From the IMG/VR virus record IMGVR_UViG_3300044997_000826, positions 1 through 29,446 of that record: a stretch of 29,446 nt of DNA. One strand, written 5' to 3'. The position numbers were made by a program, and so were the translations under genes. Shown here piece after piece: positions 7,511 through 14,686 of this stretch (positions within the stretch are counted from its first letter, which is position 1; every line of letters begins with the position of its first letter). The notes beneath the pieces were generated by a model. That model was not told where the DNA came from and did not search any database. It saw nothing but the letters and a program-made list of their open reading frames with translations. The DNA is from a virus.

Positions 7511-8484
7511 AATTTGCAATTTCAGAAATGACAGCTCTAAAATACTTTCTACCTCTCGTCGTAGAAGGTAACAAAAGAGGTATACATTCAACGCTAATTC
7601 TATTTAGAAGCAACAAGTATAACTGTCCATTTTTAAAAGAACATCTGGAGCAACTTACATTATTTTCTAAAATTTATAATTTTACCTTGCGCGAATCGGG
7701 ACAAGACGACAAAATTAAAGACGTCGTTTTTTTTATAGAAGGCGTTCTAAGAGACAAACCAATTTGTAAAAGCAAATCTATATCACTGTGCTATTCAACC
7801 GATTTCAGGATGGGATATGAGAAATATATTAACGAAGTAGATTATGTAGTTTTTTCTAGTAAACATCTTTCAAATTACTACAATAAGCATAACGAAAAAA
7901 ATTTATACCTAGGGTCTCCAAAGTTTGACTGCCATCTAAACAACGACGATATAATAAATAAATATTATTTAGACTAGTCTAAAAAAAAAGCGACGATATT
8001 CTATCCGAGAACTAGAGATATTCACGCTTGTCCTTTAGAGAAAATTTCTACGTACTTAAAAGATGCAGGCTTCGAAATAATAATAAAATCCAGAATGAAA
8101 GATGTGATTCAAGAAAATCATCTTTCCCTCGCCAGCAAATGTTTATACGACGTTTCATGGTTCCCACATACTTCTTTAGAGTTGATAAAAGTAAGCGATC
8201 TAATCATTAATTTTAGTTCGACTGTAATAGAAGAAACGACAGTCTTAGAAAAACCAGTAATCAATTTTCACACTAAACCCTTCGCAAAATCCCTCGCATT
8301 TTTATTCGATTATTCTTTCGTAAAAAATCTAACCGTCGACTTTAGCAAATTTGAATTTCAAAATTCTATTGATGACTTATGCGTCGACAAAAATCTAGAA
8401 GATCAATTTGCCTCAGCAAAAAGATTATTGCTTGATACAAAAAATTCATCAAAAGATATTATCGATTTTGTCGTAAATATATGA
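7507..8484 (+). pseudogene. CDP-glycerol glycerophosphotransferase-like gene interrupted by in-frame amber codon
   Basis: One continuous reading frame of 326 codons is interrupted only by TAG at 7975-7977. The 156 residues before it (ending SPKFDCHLNNDD... KYYLD) and the 168 after it (starting SKKKATIFYPRTRD) together look like a GT-B-type glycerophosphotransferase/surface-carbohydrate protein. The join KYYLD-x-SKKKATIFYP matches the usual domain boundary 'YnLD-k-skk.ilyaP'. The downstream DLIINFSSTVIEETTVLEKP is the typical C-terminal signature. The first ATG after the amber is at 8095, 39 codons inside the conserved region, so the second half is not a plausible independent gene. ATG 7507 overlaps the previous stop (ATGA); an in-frame ATG at 7474 lies inside the upstream gene and is rejected. 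The 3' end overlaps the neuA-like start. Either a nonsense mutation (for example AAG to TAG), suppression/readthrough, or a sequence error. Confidence 0.7.
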
Positions 8485-9056
8485 AAATAACTGCAATAAT
8501 CCCAGCTCGTGCTGGATCTAAAAGACTAAAAAATAAAAACATCTATCCAATTTGGGATAAACCAATGATTCATTGGGCAATACGCGCATGTAAAGAATCT
8601 ATTTACAAAATAGACGTATGGGTCACAACTGATTCAGAGGAAATTGCAACTGTTGCTAGGGGTTGTGGAGCTAACGTAGTTTTTCGTGATAAATCAACAG
8701 CTAGCGATACTGCTTATAAACAGGCAGCAATAAGAGATGCTGCTAGAAAAATTGATGGTGTTAAAGGCGTTAGCGATGTTTACATTTCTTTACAACCAAA
8801 TTCACCAGAAGTAAAAAGCATCGACTTAGATAAGGCAATTGATTGTTTATTAAAAAATAACAAAGACGAAATAATAAGTTCAGATTCGAACCTTATGCAG
8901 AATGGTGCCTTTAGAATTTTTAAAGCAAAATATGTTTATCAACAAGATCTATCTACAAACTGTGGGTTTGTTGTATGTGATCTTTTTGATGTACACACCA
9001 AAGAAGATGTTGAACTTTTAGAGTCTCGTACGAAGGATAAAAATGAAAAAGCTTAG
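8481..9056 (+). CDS. neuA: CMP-nonulosonate (acylneuraminate) cytidylyltransferase, NeuA-like
   Basis: This enzyme would activate a sialic-acid-like nine-carbon sugar with CTP to give the CMP-sugar donor. The N-terminal IIPARAGSKRLKNKN (residues 6-20) is the CTP-binding signature of the cytidylyltransferase family that includes NeuA and KdsB. KPMIHWAIRAC and VWVTTDSEEIATVA match the following conserved helix and strand, and ISLQPNSPEVKSIDLDKAI matches the 'LLQPTSPlR...di..ai' sugar-binding segment, with N for T. At 191 residues it is shorter than typical (220-230). It is coupled by ATGA to the broken gene upstream and overlaps the next gene by 14 bases. CpG is sparse here compared with neighbours (see findings). 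Which nonulosonic acid (neuraminic, legionaminic, pseudaminic) cannot be decided; the NeuB-like gene 0.6 kb downstream supports the pathway. Confidence 0.85.
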   Translation: MKITAIIPARAGSKRLKNKNIYPIWDKPMIHWAIRACKESIYKIDVWVTTDSEEIATVARGCGANVVFRDKSTASDTAYKQAAIRDAARKIDGVKGVSDVYISLQPNSPEVKSIDLDKAIDCLLKNNKDEIISSDSNLMQNGAFRIFKAKYVYQQDLSTNCGFVVCDLFDVHTKEDVELLESRTKDKNEKA

Positions 9057-9648
9057 GTTTATAGATTGTGGAGCTAATATTGGACAATCAATTGAATGGG
9101 CATTAAAAGTTTTCAAAGATTATGAAGTTATCGTAAATTCATTCGAACCTTTACCTCTAAATTTCAATATCATAAAAGAAAAATTTTTGCAAGACGATAA
9201 AGTCATCGTTCAACAATTTGCGGTATCAACAAATTATGGAAGCTCAACTTTTTATTGTCAAAATACAGGTGCTAGAACGGGATCTACACTTGTGAAAGGT
9301 AAACTTTATCTAAACGAAAATGAATCTATTCAAGTAGAGACAATAGACCTTGCTGACTGGATAAAGAAAAACGTCTCTAAGGATGAATTGACGATTCTAA
9401 AAATTGATGTTAAAGGTGCAGAATACGAATTGCTTCCACACCTTTTGGAAAATAATATTCAAGATTTGATAGATTATTGGCTTATAGAATATCACTCAAG
9501 AAAAATACCAATATCTTCAGATGTTGCACAGCAAGTTGAACTAAATGTTATGGATAGTGTCAAATATGTATTTGACTGGTCAAGACCAGACATAGTTGAA
9601 GGATTGTTAACAAAAACAATTGAAATGAAGGATTGGCTAGATACATGA
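9043..9648 (+). CDS. FkbM family methyltransferase
   Basis: This 201-residue protein has the FkbM-type SAM methyltransferase pattern: RFIDCGANIGQS at residues 5-16 (SAM-binding motif I), NSFEPLPLNF near 32-41 (acidic strand end), the internal TGARTGSTLV segment, and LTILKIDVKGAEYELL near 112-127, the characteristic 'lKiDveGaE..vL' of the family. Family members O-methylate sugars and polyketides. The gene lies between the NeuA-like and NeuB-like genes and overlaps both (14 bases with the first, ATGA with the second), so methylation of the nonulosonate or its glycoside is a reasonable inference. Like neuA it is CpG-poor compared with the following gene. Confidence 0.87.
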   Translation: MKKLRFIDCGANIGQSIEWALKVFKDYEVIVNSFEPLPLNFNIIKEKFLQDDKVIVQQFAVSTNYGSSTFYCQNTGARTGSTLVKGKLYLNENESIQVETIDLADWIKKNVSKDELTILKIDVKGAEYELLPHLLENNIQDLIDYWLIEYHSRKIPISSDVAQQVELNVMDSVKYVFDWSRPDIVEGLLTKTIEMKDWLDT

Positions 9649-10334
9649 CATATATCATAAGCGAAATATGTGGACAGTGGGGCGGCTCTGTAAGAAAAGC
9701 AGAACAGATGATTCTTCAATCAAAGATGATGGGCGCCGACGCTGTCAAGGTGCAACTTTTTGACACATATAAAATGCCTGGACAAGATCGTCATCTTTGG
9801 GAATATCTGTCGATGAAGCGAGAAGACTTTCTTCGCCTCGCAGAGTTTAGCGAAAAACTAAACATAGACTTCTTTGCTTCAGCGTTCGACGAAGAAAGAT
9901 TTCAGTGGATTCAAGAAGTCAAGTTGAAATACAATAAGATAGCTAGCTCTTTGATCGAGCTTAAGCCCGAACTTTGCAAAGCGATGTTAGACTCTGGTAT
10001 GAAAACCTTTTTCTCTTTGGGAAAGTGGAACAAACCAGATCTACCTTTTCAACACGACAACGTTGAATATTTCCACTGCATACCAAAATACCCTCACACC
10101 CTTGAAGAAGCTCTTCAAACTCTTCCTAATACTTTTGATGGTAAGATATCAGGATATTCGGATCACGTCATAGGAATCGAAGCGACAAAGGAAGCTGCTC
10201 GCCGCGGTGTCAAGTACATCGAGAAACATTTCACGTTGAATAAAAACTCGCAGTCAAAGACTGAAGCAGCACACGCCTGTAGCATGGACATGGAAGACCT
10301 GCGAGCCCTAAGAATCTTTTGCGACTCACTATGA
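9645..10334 (+). CDS. neuB: Short NeuB-like N-acetylneuraminate/nonulosonate synthase, catalytic barrel only
   Basis: NeuB-family enzymes condense phosphoenolpyruvate with a six-carbon amino sugar to give a nine-carbon sugar acid. The sequence begins YIISEICGQWGGSVRKAEQM, matching the usual 'iAEIG.NH.G....A..mi', followed by GADAVKVQLFDTYK (family: aGADavKfQ). FFASAFDEERF, KIASSLIELKPEL (with the phosphate-binding 'KI.S.e...'), FHCIPKYPH (family 'C.s.YP'), GYSDHVIGIEA and YIEKHFTLNK follow in family order. At 229 residues it lacks the C-terminal SAF (antifreeze-like) domain of normal 330-350-residue NeuB. That domain contributes to the active site across the dimer, so activity would need another arrangement. 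ATG 9645 overlaps the fkbM stop (ATGA); a TTG at 9633 is also in frame but less likely. The absence of SAF could be a phage-lineage trait or a truncation. Confidence 0.85.
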   Translation: MTYIISEICGQWGGSVRKAEQMILQSKMMGADAVKVQLFDTYKMPGQDRHLWEYLSMKREDFLRLAEFSEKLNIDFFASAFDEERFQWIQEVKLKYNKIASSLIELKPELCKAMLDSGMKTFFSLGKWNKPDLPFQHDNVEYFHCIPKYPHTLEEALQTLPNTFDGKISGYSDHVIGIEATKEAARRGVKYIEKHFTLNKNSQSKTEAAHACSMDMEDLRALRIFCDSL

Positions 10335-11116
10335 TGGATTTTTCCATAATCGTCACCATAAAAAACAGAAAAGAACATTTTCTAAAAATTTTTTCTTCTC
10401 TAGTCACCCAACAACAACCATGGTCGTACGAGGTTAATTTCGTAGACTACGGTTCTCAGGATGGCTTCGAAGAATCTTTAAAAAAAGAAACGATAAGATA
10501 TCAAGATCTTTTTTCTGATTCTCTTAAAGCCATTAACAGAATATTCATAGAAGAAGACATCAAGTTTAATGGTGGTAAGGCTAAAAACATAGGCTCGCAT
10601 TTCTCTAAAGGAAACTTTATTTCTTTTTCAGACGCTGACGTATTTCTTGGTATGGATTATCATCGACACTGGCTTCAGATGTTGACTCGTAACGATACTC
10701 ACTTTTTTTCTTCTAGAGTCCAAGAAACTACCGAACATTCTGCGTGTAGAATCACGCCTCAGACGAATTACGGTAACATGATTGTCTCTCGATCAAACTT
10801 TGTAATCGTCGGAGGATTTGACGAAAACTTCCCGGCGTGGGGTGGAGAAGATGACGACATTGTTCACAGGTTAAAGCTTTACGGCTTGAGAGAGATTAAT
10901 CCTCATGATGTATATGAATCTCATCACACGAGCATTGTCCATGGCGACGAGCTCCGAACCAAGTTTAGAGAATCGACAGAAAAAAATTTGGAAATATCAA
11001 AACAAAAATTCAAAGCTATTTATAATAACTCAAGTTTCGTTAATCCCAATTTCTTGTCTTTCTACAACGACAACAAAAACTTAATTAAAGTCGAAAACGT
11101 ATATGAGCGTACCTGA
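10331..11116 (+). CDS. GT2-family glycosyltransferase (galactosyltransferase-like C-terminal motif)
   Basis: This 261-residue protein has a GT-A fold. FSIIVTIKNRKEHFLKIF opens the nucleotide-binding domain. SFSDADVFL supplies the D-x-D metal/donor motif near residues 95-102. VGGFDENFPAWGGEDDDIVHRL near residues 157-178 matches the C-terminal motif (WGGEDDD) of beta-galactosyl- and N-acetylgalactosaminyl-transferase-like enzymes, in which the acidic residues contribute the catalytic base. A 14-base overlap joins it to the next GT2 gene. I placed the start at ATG 10331 because it forms an ATGA overlap with the neuB stop; an adjacent ATG at 10334 is also possible, and a TTG at 10319 is less likely. 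A galactose- or hexosamine-type donor is a family-level guess. Confidence 0.85.
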   Translation: MMDFSIIVTIKNRKEHFLKIFSSLVTQQQPWSYEVNFVDYGSQDGFEESLKKETIRYQDLFSDSLKAINRIFIEEDIKFNGGKAKNIGSHFSKGNFISFSDADVFLGMDYHRHWLQMLTRNDTHFFSSRVQETTEHSACRITPQTNYGNMIVSRSNFVIVGGFDENFPAWGGEDDDIVHRLKLYGLREINPHDVYESHHTSIVHGDELRTKFRESTEKNLEISKQKFKAIYNNSSFVNPNFLSFYNDNKNLIKVENVYERT

Positions 11117-11723
11117 TGTTTCAATAATCGTCACGAACTATAATTATAGTTCTTATCTTCAACGCTGTTTGAGAAGCGTCTTGAATCAAAAAAACGTCAA
11201 TCACGAAGTTATCATTGTCGATGATTGTTCTACGGACGACTCGTTAGAGATGGCCAAGATATTCGAACCAGACGTAAAAGTAATTTCGACGTCTCAAAAT
11301 TCAGGAGTTGCCGGCGCAGCTAATCAAGGAATAAAAAACGCCAGAGGTCAATTTATCATTCGAGTCGACGCCGACGATTACGTGTCTTCTGACATGTGCT
11401 ATTTCATGAAGACCTACCTAGAATCTAATCACGACGCTTTTTGTGTGTCTTGTGACTACCATCTCGTCGACAATCATGAAAATATCATCGAAAGAAAATA
11501 TGCTGAAAAAGAGCCCGTGTCTTGCGGGATCATGTACAGAAAAAATCTTTTCTTACAGTCAGGTGGTTATAACGACGCCATGAGACATCGCGAAGAAGAA
11601 GAGCTGCGAAAAAGACTAGGAGAATATTATCGAATACATCACCTAAAAATTCCATTCTATCGCTATAGAATGCATGATAGTAACAAGACGAAGACCTCCG
11701 AATATAAGGAGTGCAAGGTGTGA
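11103..11723 (+). CDS. GT2-family glycosyltransferase
   Basis: A compact 206-residue GT-A glycosyltransferase. DVSIIVTNYNYSSYLQRCLRS is the canonical start, EVIIVDDCSTDDSLEMA gives the first aspartate pair, GAANQGIKNARGQFIIRVDADDY contains the D-x-D metal-binding motif, and CGIMYRKNLFLQSGGYND with HREEEELRKRL is the C-terminal acceptor-side motif including the catalytic acidic residues. The start at ATG 11103 gives a 14-base overlap with the preceding GT2 gene. Its stop is two bases from an ATG at 11725 that opens the broken dehydrogenase region. It is shorter than many GT2 proteins but contains all the core motifs. Donor and acceptor are unknown. Confidence 0.85.
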   Translation: MSVPDVSIIVTNYNYSSYLQRCLRSVLNQKNVNHEVIIVDDCSTDDSLEMAKIFEPDVKVISTSQNSGVAGAANQGIKNARGQFIIRVDADDYVSSDMCYFMKTYLESNHDAFCVSCDYHLVDNHENIIERKYAEKEPVSCGIMYRKNLFLQSGGYNDAMRHREEEELRKRLGEYYRIHHLKIPFYRYRMHDSNKTKTSEYKECKV

Positions 11724-11724
11724 A

Positions 11725-12538
11725 ATGAAAATTGAAATTTTAGGATACGGAGAAATTGGACAGGCGATTCATGAAAAATCTATTGCCATAATTGGACAAG
11801 CAAGGATTCGTCGGTGGTTCTTTAACGACAGTCTTTACTGAGCGTGGAGTAGACGTCTACGCATATGACAAAGCGGGTAAGTATGCAAAAGGCTCATTAC
11901 CCCGTCACGGAGATCCTGTCGCTGGATACCCTGGGTCCATCGCAGAATTAATCGGAGATAATGAGGAAGGTGGAACACCGGGTTTTTCTAAAGTTTATTT
12001 TGTGTGCCTTCCTACACCCATGTACGAGGACGGTTCTGCTGACCTATCGATTGTCGAGGGAGCTTTAGCGGAATTAGCTGCAACACCAGGCGAAAGAATC
12101 ACGGTCATTAAGTCTACCGTACCGCCAGGATCTGTCGAAGCGTGGAACAAAAAGTTTTCGGAAACAGGGCTTAGAATTATCTTCAATCCTGAGTTTTTGA
12201 CCGAAGCAAATGCCCTCAACGATATGCGAAACCAAAATAGGATCATTCTTGGTGGCCCTCGACCATGGATTAACAAGGTCAAGCAAGTGTTTGAAGCTGC
12301 TTTCCTAAACGTACCTATAGTCAAGACGTCAAGCTCAACCGCTGAGATGGTAAAATACGTGACCAATGTCCATAGCTGCTTTTGTAAGGATGTTAGCGCT
12401 TTAATTAGCATCGCAAAAACCTTGGGAATCGACCCCAAGGTCATGAATGGTGCCTGGCACAAAAACATGGAAGTCCGTCCCCAAAGAGATTGGGAAAAAT
12501 TAGTCAGACTCACAATATCTAAAAAGCGTGAAATTTGA
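11725..12538 (+). pseudogene. Degraded UDP-glucose 6-dehydrogenase-like gene with chimeric N-terminus and internal deletion
   Basis: The readable part is a UDP-glucose/GDP-mannose dehydrogenase: GFVGGSLTTVFTERG, YFVCLPTPMYEDGSADLS, VIKSTVPPGS, FNPEFLTEANALNDM, SSTAEMVKYVTN and CFCKDVSALISIAKTLG occur in family order. Defects are clear. The frame containing GFVGG has an upstream in-frame stop at 11789-11791, while the expected beginning (SIAIIGQ) sits in another frame at 11779-11799. A 4-base CAAG duplication at 11797-11804 and a missing base in an A run near 11773-11778 explain the shifts. The ATG at 11725 opens a 38-codon frame that begins with a second Rossmann motif (MKIEILGYGEIGQAI). After YVTNVH (about 12373) the sequence jumps to the catalytic-cysteine region, omitting about 50 usual residues. 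Translation from a TTG at 11792 would lack the NAD-binding strand. Likely inactive. Confidence 0.75.
11755..11809 (+). repeat. Imperfect direct repeat at the dehydrogenase pseudogene junction
   Basis: ATTGGACAGGCGATTC at 11755-11770 and ATTGGACAAGCAAGGATTC at 11791-11809 are related copies 36 bases apart, each encoding I-G-Q-A in the same frame. The second copy differs by a 3-base excess and substitutions. The two copies sit at equivalent Rossmann-fold positions of two dehydrogenase starts. They could be a recombination seam between two related genes or a local duplication. I infer this from inspection only. Confidence 0.5.
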
Positions 12539-12574
12539 ACTAAAGCTCGATTAAAATTTATTATGTGATTCATA

Positions 12575-13393
12575 ATGCAAGAATCACAATCTCCATTTGA
12601 AGTTCTACCGACAGGTAAACCTCATGTTTCTTTTTCTGAAGTTAAACTCTGGAAAGAGTGCTCGTATCGTCACCACCTAGTTCATATCAAAAAAATTGAT
12701 CTTTCTAAGCCTTCTCCCGTTTTGGACTTCGGTACGGCGGTCCACGCAGCTTGTGAAAAATACTTGCTCACGCGAGTAATGGACGTAAGAGTAGCTTACG
12801 AACACTTAGATAAAGCTTGGGAAGAAAGGAAGGACATTCCAGAATTTAGCACGGAAGCTTTAGCCAAGGCCAAATCAGAATCTGCGCTTATTCTTTCGGA
12901 AGTGCCGAAATTTCTTGATGATACTTTTTCCGAATGGGAAGTCGTCGCCGCTGAACATAAACTCTACGAAGCAATAGAAAATCATCCGCACGCTTTTAAG
13001 GGATTTATTGACGGCGTCATTAAGGCAAAAGGCAAGCGAGGGGAAACGATATACTGGATCCTAGACTTTAAAACAACTGCTCGTGGGTGGTTTCGCGAAA
13101 AACGTAGCGACGATATGGTTAAATCGCAATTGGCGCTTTATAAAAACTATTGGTGCCAAAAACATCCACAAGTTCCGATGAAAGACGTACGATGTGGATT
13201 CCTTCTTCTAAAGAAGGCAGCGAAGCCAGGAGAACATTGCGAATTATTCTCCGTATCGCTCGGTGAAGTGCCCATCAAACGCTCTCTTAAGGTTGTTAGT
13301 AACATGATAACTTCTGTGAAAAGAGGCGTCGCGTTAAAAAATAGAGATGCTTGCACTTGGTGCGAATATAAAGGTACTGAGCATTGTACCTAA
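12575..13393 (+). CDS. PD-(D/E)XK nuclease, Cas4/AddB/RecB-like with probable Fe-S cluster
   Basis: This 272-residue protein has the RecB-type nuclease layout: H57 in FGTAVHAACE (motif I), D146 in GFIDGV (motif II), D164-F-K166 in WILDFKTT (motif III), and Q185-x3-Y189 in QLALYKNY. C29 near the N-terminus and C260, C263 and C271 near the C-terminus are spaced like the four cysteines that ligate a 4Fe-4S cluster in Cas4 and AddB. Such enzymes process DNA ends by exonuclease action. No cas1/cas2 and no CRISPR repeats are present, so a phage recombination or DNA-processing role is more likely than spacer acquisition. It begins after a 36-base gap containing TTTATTATGTG and ends 41 bases before the next glycosyltransferase, so it has no overlap with the glycan genes on either side. 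Confidence 0.85.
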   Translation: MQESQSPFEVLPTGKPHVSFSEVKLWKECSYRHHLVHIKKIDLSKPSPVLDFGTAVHAACEKYLLTRVMDVRVAYEHLDKAWEERKDIPEFSTEALAKAKSESALILSEVPKFLDDTFSEWEVVAAEHKLYEAIENHPHAFKGFIDGVIKAKGKRGETIYWILDFKTTARGWFREKRSDDMVKSQLALYKNYWCQKHPQVPMKDVRCGFLLLKKAAKPGEHCELFSVSLGEVPIKRSLKVVSNMITSVKRGVALKNRDACTWCEYKGTEHCT

Positions 13394-13434
13394 AAAAGAT
13401 TACAAAACGCAAAAAATAGTTACGATAGACGATA

Positions 13435-14685
13435 ATGAGTAATAAAAAAACAATTTTAGTTTTAAGCGATCACCCACTCTCAACTTCGGGAGTCGGTACT
13501 CAGGCAAGATGGCTAATTCATGGATTAATTAACACGGGAAAATATAGTTTTAGGTGTTTCGGTGGAGCCGTAAAACATGATGACTATAGTTTGAGTGTAG
13601 TCAATCAAGACTTTATAATCAAACCCACCGACGGATTTGGCGACAGAAATTTATTACGACAAACTTTAGTGCAACTAAAACCTGATGCGTTGATGCTTTT
13701 TACAGACCCTCGTTTTTTTATTTGGGTTTGGGAAATGGCGGACGAAATAAAACAAATTTGTCCAATAACTTATTGGCATCTTTGGGACAACTATCCGTGG
13801 CCAGATTTTAATAGAGTTCTTTATGAATCTACTGATTTAATCAATTGCATTAATTGGCCCACATATCAGATGGTCAAGGAACGCTTCCCCGAGAAGACAA
13901 ACTATATTCCACACGCAGTACCAAAAGAAATCTACAAACCGCTTCCTGAAAGTAACGTTTTAACGTTTAAGAAAAAACTGTTAGGAGAAAATAAGGCAGA
14001 TCATTTTGTCGTAGGTTATGTAAGTCGAAACGCCCGCCGCAAAATGCCTAGTGACATCTTAGTTTCTTGGGAATTGTTTTTGCGTAAACTCGAAGAAAAA
14101 CATGGTCATCGTAAAGCAACATTAGTAATGCACACCGAACCTTTAGACCCAGAAGGTCCTAATTTATATCATGTTATTGAAACCTTAGGTCTACAAAACG
14201 ACGTTGTATTTTCTAAGAATCGTACGCCATTCGAAGACATGTCTTTGCTCTATAATTCTTTTGACACGATAGTCAATCGTAGTTGTAACGAAGGCTTCGG
14301 GCTGCCGACTCTAGAGTCTATGATGTGTGGTAAGCCGATTATTGCTTTAAAAACAGGTGGTTTAACAAGACAAGTAGAAGACGCCGAAACCGGCGAACAA
14401 TTTGGAATAGGCTTGGATCCTGAAGTAAAATGTTTAGTCGGTAACCAGATGGTCCCTTACATCTATGAAGATTTTATTTCTCATGAAACTTTGGCGAACG
14501 CGTTCATGCGAATGTACGAATTAGGTCCAGAAGGTCGCAAACAATTAGGTTTAAAAGCCATGGAACATGCTCACAAAGATTACGGTCTTGAAAAAATTGT
14601 AGAAGATTGGGACAAATCACTATCAACCATAATAGACGCGTGGAAAAATAATAGACCTAAGATGTGGTCTCATCTGGAGATTTGA
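13435..14685 (+). CDS. GT4-family glycosyltransferase
   Basis: A full-length 416-residue GT-B enzyme. KTILVLSDHPLSTSGVGTQARW is the acceptor-domain start with the glycine-rich loop. TNYIPHAVPKEIYKPL is the inter-domain linker, FVVGYVSRNARRKMP begins the donor domain, and NRSCNEGFGLPTLESMMCGKP contains the E-x7-E donor-binding segment, followed by ALKTGGL. Residues after 340 (EQFGIGLDPEVKCLVG) appear to be an insertion relative to minimal GT4. It sits after a 41-base AT-rich gap and is followed one base later by a second GT4 gene. Lack of membrane segments suggests a cytoplasmic or peripheral enzyme. The donor is unknown. Confidence 0.88.
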   Translation: MSNKKTILVLSDHPLSTSGVGTQARWLIHGLINTGKYSFRCFGGAVKHDDYSLSVVNQDFIIKPTDGFGDRNLLRQTLVQLKPDALMLFTDPRFFIWVWEMADEIKQICPITYWHLWDNYPWPDFNRVLYESTDLINCINWPTYQMVKERFPEKTNYIPHAVPKEIYKPLPESNVLTFKKKLLGENKADHFVVGYVSRNARRKMPSDILVSWELFLRKLEEKHGHRKATLVMHTEPLDPEGPNLYHVIETLGLQNDVVFSKNRTPFEDMSLLYNSFDTIVNRSCNEGFGLPTLESMMCGKPIIALKTGGLTRQVEDAETGEQFGIGLDPEVKCLVGNQMVPYIYEDFISHETLANAFMRMYELGPEGRKQLGLKAMEHAHKDYGLEKIVEDWDKSLSTIIDAWKNNRPKMWSHLEI

Positions 14686-14686
14686 T

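Noticed and set aside
6540-8484. Amber codons reassigned to an amino acid throughout the phage (recoding as in some gut phages)
   Set aside because: The long structural genes contain no in-frame TAG, and the TAG codons at 6540-6542 and 9054-9056 end genes sensibly (the latter inside an overlap). Only the one at 7975-7977 interrupts a conserved protein, so general recoding is not supported.
8095-8484. Independent 129-residue gene starting at ATG 8095
   Set aside because: The conserved sequence begins about 39 codons upstream in the same frame, directly after the amber codon, so this is the 3' part of the interrupted gene.
11995-12573. Minus-strand open frame of 192 codons
   Set aside because: It lies opposite the recognisable dehydrogenase sequence, and its translation has no family motif; it is a shadow of the plus-strand gene.
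12575-13393. Cas4 of a CRISPR-Cas system
   Set aside because: No cas1, cas2, effector gene or repeat-spacer array is visible in the window; RecB-type phage nuclease is the simpler reading.
13394-13434. Terminator or tRNA in the gap after the nuclease gene
   Set aside because: The 41 bases are A-rich but form no stem with a T tail and no cloverleaf; no tRNA was found in any gap.
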